NCBI GenBank assembly: GCA_946546075.1
Contig: CAMNNV010000029.1
Span: forward strand, 1 to 10,497
DNA length: 10,497 nucleotides
Direction: 5' to 3'
Source of the DNA: an uncultured Bacillota bacterium
GTDB lineage: Bacteria > Bacillota > Clostridia > Peptostreptococcales > Anaerovoracaceae
Shown here: one piece after another, positions 8,259 through 10,497 of the stretch
How positions within the stretch are numbered: the stretch's first letter is position 1
How the letters are laid out: the number at the start of each line of letters is the position of its first letter
The notes under the pieces: model-generated
Seen by the model: only the letters and a program-made list of their open reading frames with translations
Databases searched by the model: none
What the model was told of the DNA's origin: nothing
Position numbers and translations under genes: made by a program

Positions 8259-8287
8259 TTGCGAAGAGCATGAGGTTGTATTATAAT
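8259..8287 (+). promoter_or_regulatory. Predicted sigma-A promoter of gpmI
   Basis: The -35 box is TTGCGA (8259-8264, 4 of 6) and the -10 box is a perfect TATAAT (8282-8287), with a 17-base spacer. Predicted start at about 8294, giving a leader of about 27 bases that contains AAGGAG (8308-8313) 7 bases before the gpmI ATG. The boxes are read directly; the start site is inferred. Confidence 0.75.
8280..8285 (-). promoter_or_regulatory. Possible -10 box for addA, overlapping the gpmI -10
   Basis: The 8-base palindrome ATTATAAT (8280-8287) gives a perfect TATAAT on both strands, offset by two bases. The minus-strand copy could drive addA with a leader of about 60 bases. No -35 match is found 16-18 bases upstream on the minus strand (T-rich only), so this promoter rests on the -10 box alone. 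Confidence 0.35.
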
Positions 8288-8320
8288 CTTTTTTGACATA
8301 AACAAAAAAGGAGAAACACA

Positions 8321-9841
8321 ATGATCAAGAACAGACCAACGATGCTGATGATCCTGGACGGATTCGGCATCAATCCCGATAAACACGGTAACGCGATCGC
8401 AATGGCTGATAAGCCGCATCTAGACGAGATCTTCGCCAAGTATCCCGGCACTACTATCAAGGCCTGCGGTCTCGATGTAGGTCTTCCGGAAGGCCAGATG
8501 GGAAACTCCGAAGTAGGCCATCTGAACATCGGCGCAGGACGCATCGTATACCAGGACCTGACGATGATCACAAAAGCCATCGAAGACGGTTCCTTCTTTG
8601 AGAACGAAGCACTCTGCAAGGCCATCGATCACGTCAAAAAGAACGGTTCTACGCTCCACCTTCTGGGTCTTCTCTCAGACGGCGGCGTCCACAGCCACAT
8701 CGAGCACCTTCTCGCTCTTACTGATCTCGCAAAGCGCAGCGGTATCGAGAATCTGGCGATCCACTGCTTCCTGGACGGACGTGACGTACCGCCAAGATGT
8801 GCAGTCAAATACATCGATCAACTCCAGGCTCACCTGGACGAGATCGGCATCGGCAGGATCAGCGTCGTATCCGGCAGATACTATGCTATGGACAGAGACA
8901 AGAGATGGGACAGAGTCCAGCTCGCCTACGATGCCATGACCCTCGGCGAGGGCCAGCACGCTGCAGACGGAGCATCTGCAGTCACCGCGGCATATGAGAG
9001 AGACGAGAACGATGAATTCGTGCTCCCGACCTTTGTAGACGGCGGATACACAGTGGGCGACGGAGATGCCATGATCATGTTCAACTTCCGTCCTGACCGT
9101 GCTAGAGAGATCACACGCGCATTCGTAGACGAAAACTTCGACGGCTTTGAGCGAACGAAGAAAATCAGCGACCTTTGCTACATCTGCATGACGCAGTACG
9201 ATGCCACGATGCCGAACGTGACACTGGCATTCCCGCCTGAGACGATGAAGAACACCCTCGGCGAGTACGTTTCCGATCTCGGACTCACGCAGCTGCGCAT
9301 CGCCGAAACTGAGAAGTACGCACACGTTACCTTCTTCTTCAACGGCGGCGTCGAAGCACCGAACAAAAATGAAGACCGCATCCTGGTGAACTCTCCAAAG
9401 GTGGCGACCTACGATCTGCAGCCGGAGATGAGTGCTTACGAAGTCACCGATAAGGTGCTGGAAGCCATCGATACGGATAAGTACGATATGATCATCCTGA
9501 ACTTCGCCAACGCAGACATGGTAGGACATACAGGTTCCATCCCTGCCGCCATCGCTGCCATCGAAGCTCTGGACAAGTGCGTTCCACGCATCGTAGAGTC
9601 CATTCTCGCAAAGGATGGACAGATCCTTCTCACTGCTGATCACGGCAATGCCGACGTGATGCTGGACGAGAACGATAACGTGGTGACGGCCCACTCCCTG
9701 AACGACGTGCCGCTAGTGCATATTGCGCGGGAGCCGAAAGAGCTCAAAGAAGGCGGCAGGCTCAGCGACCTGGCACCTACCCTCCTGACACTCATGGGCC
9801 TCGAGATCCCAGAAGAAATGACAGGAAGATCACTTGTATAA
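8321..9841 (+). CDS. gpmI: 2,3-bisphosphoglycerate-independent phosphoglycerate mutase
   Basis: Interconverts 3- and 2-phosphoglycerate in glycolysis and gluconeogenesis without the bisphosphoglycerate cofactor, using two Mn ions and a phosphoserine intermediate; cytoplasmic. The 506 residues match the family length of about 510. The alkaline-phosphatase-like metal site is visible: Asp13 in MILDGFG; the catalytic Ser63 in GQMGNSEVGHLNIGAGR; Asp399 and His403 in NADMVGHTG; Asp440 and His441 in TADHGNADVM; and His458 in TAHS. Substrate-binding residues of the transferase domain are present: His124 (GGVHSH), GRDVPP (153-158), SGRYYAMDRD (184-193), FNFRPDRAR (254-262) and Lys332. The start is supported by AAGGAG 7 bases upstream. 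The gene has its own promoter and terminator, so it is probably a single-gene transcript and not part of the gap-pgk-tpi-gpmI-eno cluster common in Bacillota. It is divergent from addA. Confidence 0.98.
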   Translation: MIKNRPTMLMILDGFGINPDKHGNAIAMADKPHLDEIFAKYPGTTIKACGLDVGLPEGQMGNSEVGHLNIGAGRIVYQDLTMITKAIEDGSFFENEALCKAIDHVKKNGSTLHLLGLLSDGGVHSHIEHLLALTDLAKRSGIENLAIHCFLDGRDVPPRCAVKYIDQLQAHLDEIGIGRISVVSGRYYAMDRDKRWDRVQLAYDAMTLGEGQHAADGASAVTAAYERDENDEFVLPTFVDGGYTVGDGDAMIMFNFRPDRAREITRAFVDENFDGFERTKKISDLCYICMTQYDATMPNVTLAFPPETMKNTLGEYVSDLGLTQLRIAETEKYAHVTFFFNGGVEAPNKNEDRILVNSPKVATYDLQPEMSAYEVTDKVLEAIDTDKYDMIILNFANADMVGHTGSIPAAIAAIEALDKCVPRIVESILAKDGQILLTADHGNADVMLDENDNVVTAHSLNDVPLVHIAREPKELKEGGRLSDLAPTLLTLMGLEIPEEMTGRSLV

Positions 9842-9858
9842 CTATATTAGAAGCAGAT

Positions 9859-9888
9859 GCCCGTCCGGATCACCGGACGGGCTTTTTT
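9859..9888 (+). terminator. Intrinsic terminator of gpmI
   Basis: Perfect 10-bp stem GCCCGTCCGG / CCGGACGGGC with a 4-base ATCA loop, followed directly by six T residues (9883-9888). It begins 18 bases after the gpmI stop. The opposite strand lacks a T-run after the hairpin, so it acts only on plus-strand transcription. It insulates the repeat array from gpmI transcription. Confidence 0.96.
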
Positions 9889-10065
9889 GTTTATGGTTGC
9901 GGGACGGGTCCGAGGCGATTGGCCGGCGGCGTCTCATTCTGGCACACGGTCAGAAAATCGCGTGATTGATAGAATCGTCAGCGACAGACAGTGTCCCGGT
10001 GTATCATGATTCTTTCTTTCATTCGAAAAATTGGGTGATTGATAGAATCGGCGCCGAGAATCCGA
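9889..10065. other. Non-coding transition with diverged copies of the downstream repeat
   Basis: No gene is credible here. The first 50 bases are G+C-rich without recognisable signals. A copy-like stretch starts at about 9943 (CACAC, then AAAATCG, GATAG, AATCG in the same order as the array unit). A second lies at about 10024-10050. The two share an exact 15-base repeat TGATTGATAGAATCG at 9963-9977 and 10036-10050. That spacing is 73 bases, not the 62 of the array, and both have GATTGATAGAATC where the array has CGATAGTCGTAATC. They look like decayed or ancestral units at the array edge; the relation is inferred from short matches. Confidence 0.5.
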
Positions 10066-10497
10066 CTCACACTTTTTGCAAAAAATCGAGCGATAGTTGT
10101 AATCCGCCGGATGGTGCAAGACGCCGGCTCACACTTTTTGCAAAAAATCGAACGATAGTCGTAATCTCCCGGGTCGCACGAAGCGACGACTCACACTTTT
10201 TCCAAAAAATCGAATGATAGTCGTAATCCGCCGGCTTGCACGAAACGCCGACTCACACTTTTTGCAAAAAATCGAATGATAGTCGTAATCCGCCGGCTTG
10301 CACGAAACGCTGACTCACACTTTTTGCAAAAAATCGAATGATAGTCGTAATCCGCCAGCTCGCATGATGCAACGACTCACACTTTTTGCAAAAAAACGAG
10401 CGATAGTCGTAATCCGCCGGCTCACGCCAGGCAACGACTCACACTTTCTGCAAAAAATCGAGCGATAGTCGTAATCTGCCGGATGGTGCAAGGCGAC
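10066..10497. repeat. 62-bp tandem repeat array (six full units plus 60 bases of a seventh, open at the window end)
   Basis: Units begin with CTCACAC at 10066, 10128, 10190, 10252, 10314, 10376 and 10438, every step exactly 62 bases. Unit positions 1-45 are nearly invariant: CTCACACTTTTTGCAAAAAA, then TCGARYGATAGTCGTAATC, then CGCCGG. Positions 46-60 differ between units, apart from the near-identical third and fourth units, which differ at only 2 of 62 bases. A 12-base palindrome TTTTTGCAAAAA recurs at unit positions 8-19 (altered by one base in units 3 and 7). No coding potential: 62 is not a multiple of three, and TAG and TAA recur in every unit, closing the frames. I do not recognise a named repeat family. 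Candidates are an intergenic minisatellite, an iteron-like protein-binding array, or a structured transcript. Confidence 0.95.

Noticed and set aside
8293..8298. Consensus TTGACA as a -35 box for gpmI
   Set aside because: A -10 box would have to lie at about 8316-8321, where the sequence is ACACAA at the start codon. The TTGCGA/TATAAT pair upstream fits far better.
8675..9694. Minus-strand open frame (339 codons) opposite gpmI
   Set aside because: Antisense to catalytic regions of GpmI; the translation is rich in His, Val and Cys and looks like a frame shadow.
10085..10094. Inverted arms ATCG / CGAT within the repeat unit as a hairpin
   Set aside because: Only 2 bases separate the arms, too few for an RNA or DNA hairpin loop, and unit 6 breaks the first arm.
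9966..10217. Open frame of 83 codons on the plus strand running into the repeats
   Set aside because: No ribosome-binding site, and it runs through repeats whose 62-base period shifts frame each unit. The translation has no recognisable domain.
10066..10497. CRISPR array
   Set aside because: The variable parts are only about 15 bases, resemble each other (units 3 and 4 nearly identical, units 1 and 7 alike), and the conserved part of about 45 bases is too long. No cas gene is present. The geometry is that of a tandem repeat.

Overview
The window reads as an ordinary chromosomal segment of a Gram-positive anaerobe-type bacterium of the Bacillota, most likely class Clostridia. Three things support this: the gene order hrcA-grpE-dnaK-dnaJ behind a perfect CIRCE operator, a DnaK that lacks the roughly 24-residue insertion of Gram-negative DnaKs, and an AddA-type (not RecB-type) recombination nuclease. 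Base composition is moderate. I cannot name a genus from the sequence alone.

Layout. Positions 4-4737 (minus strand) hold the complete class I heat-shock operon, transcribed hrcA, grpE, dnaK, dnaJ. HrcA is the repressor. DnaK, with its co-chaperone DnaJ and nucleotide exchange factor GrpE, is the folding machine. Transcription starts from a sigma-A-type promoter (4792-4820). The HrcA-binding CIRCE inverted repeat (4755-4781) lies between that promoter and the hrcA ribosome-binding site. Immediately upstream, also on the minus strand, is addA (4839-8210), the helicase-nuclease subunit of the AddAB double-strand-break repair complex; its usual partner addB is not in the window. A 110-base divergent intergenic region separates addA from gpmI (8321-9841, plus strand), the cofactor-independent phosphoglycerate mutase of glycolysis. 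gpmI has its own promoter and a strong intrinsic terminator (9859-9888), so it looks monocistronic.

The last 600 bases have no credible gene. After about 170 bases of transitional sequence containing diverged repeat copies, a strict 62-bp tandem array begins at 10066 and runs out of the window at 10497 (six full units and 60 bases of a seventh). Each unit has a conserved part of about 45 bases with an AT palindrome (TTTTTGCAAAAA), and a variable part of about 15 bases. The conserved part carries a small pairing (CGACT with AGTCG) in which all three observed substitutions keep G-U pairing in a plus-strand RNA. One variable-segment type contains the reverse complement of a 7-mer from another. 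This array is the one part of the window that standard annotation does not explain. I do not recognise it as a known family and cannot assign it a function.
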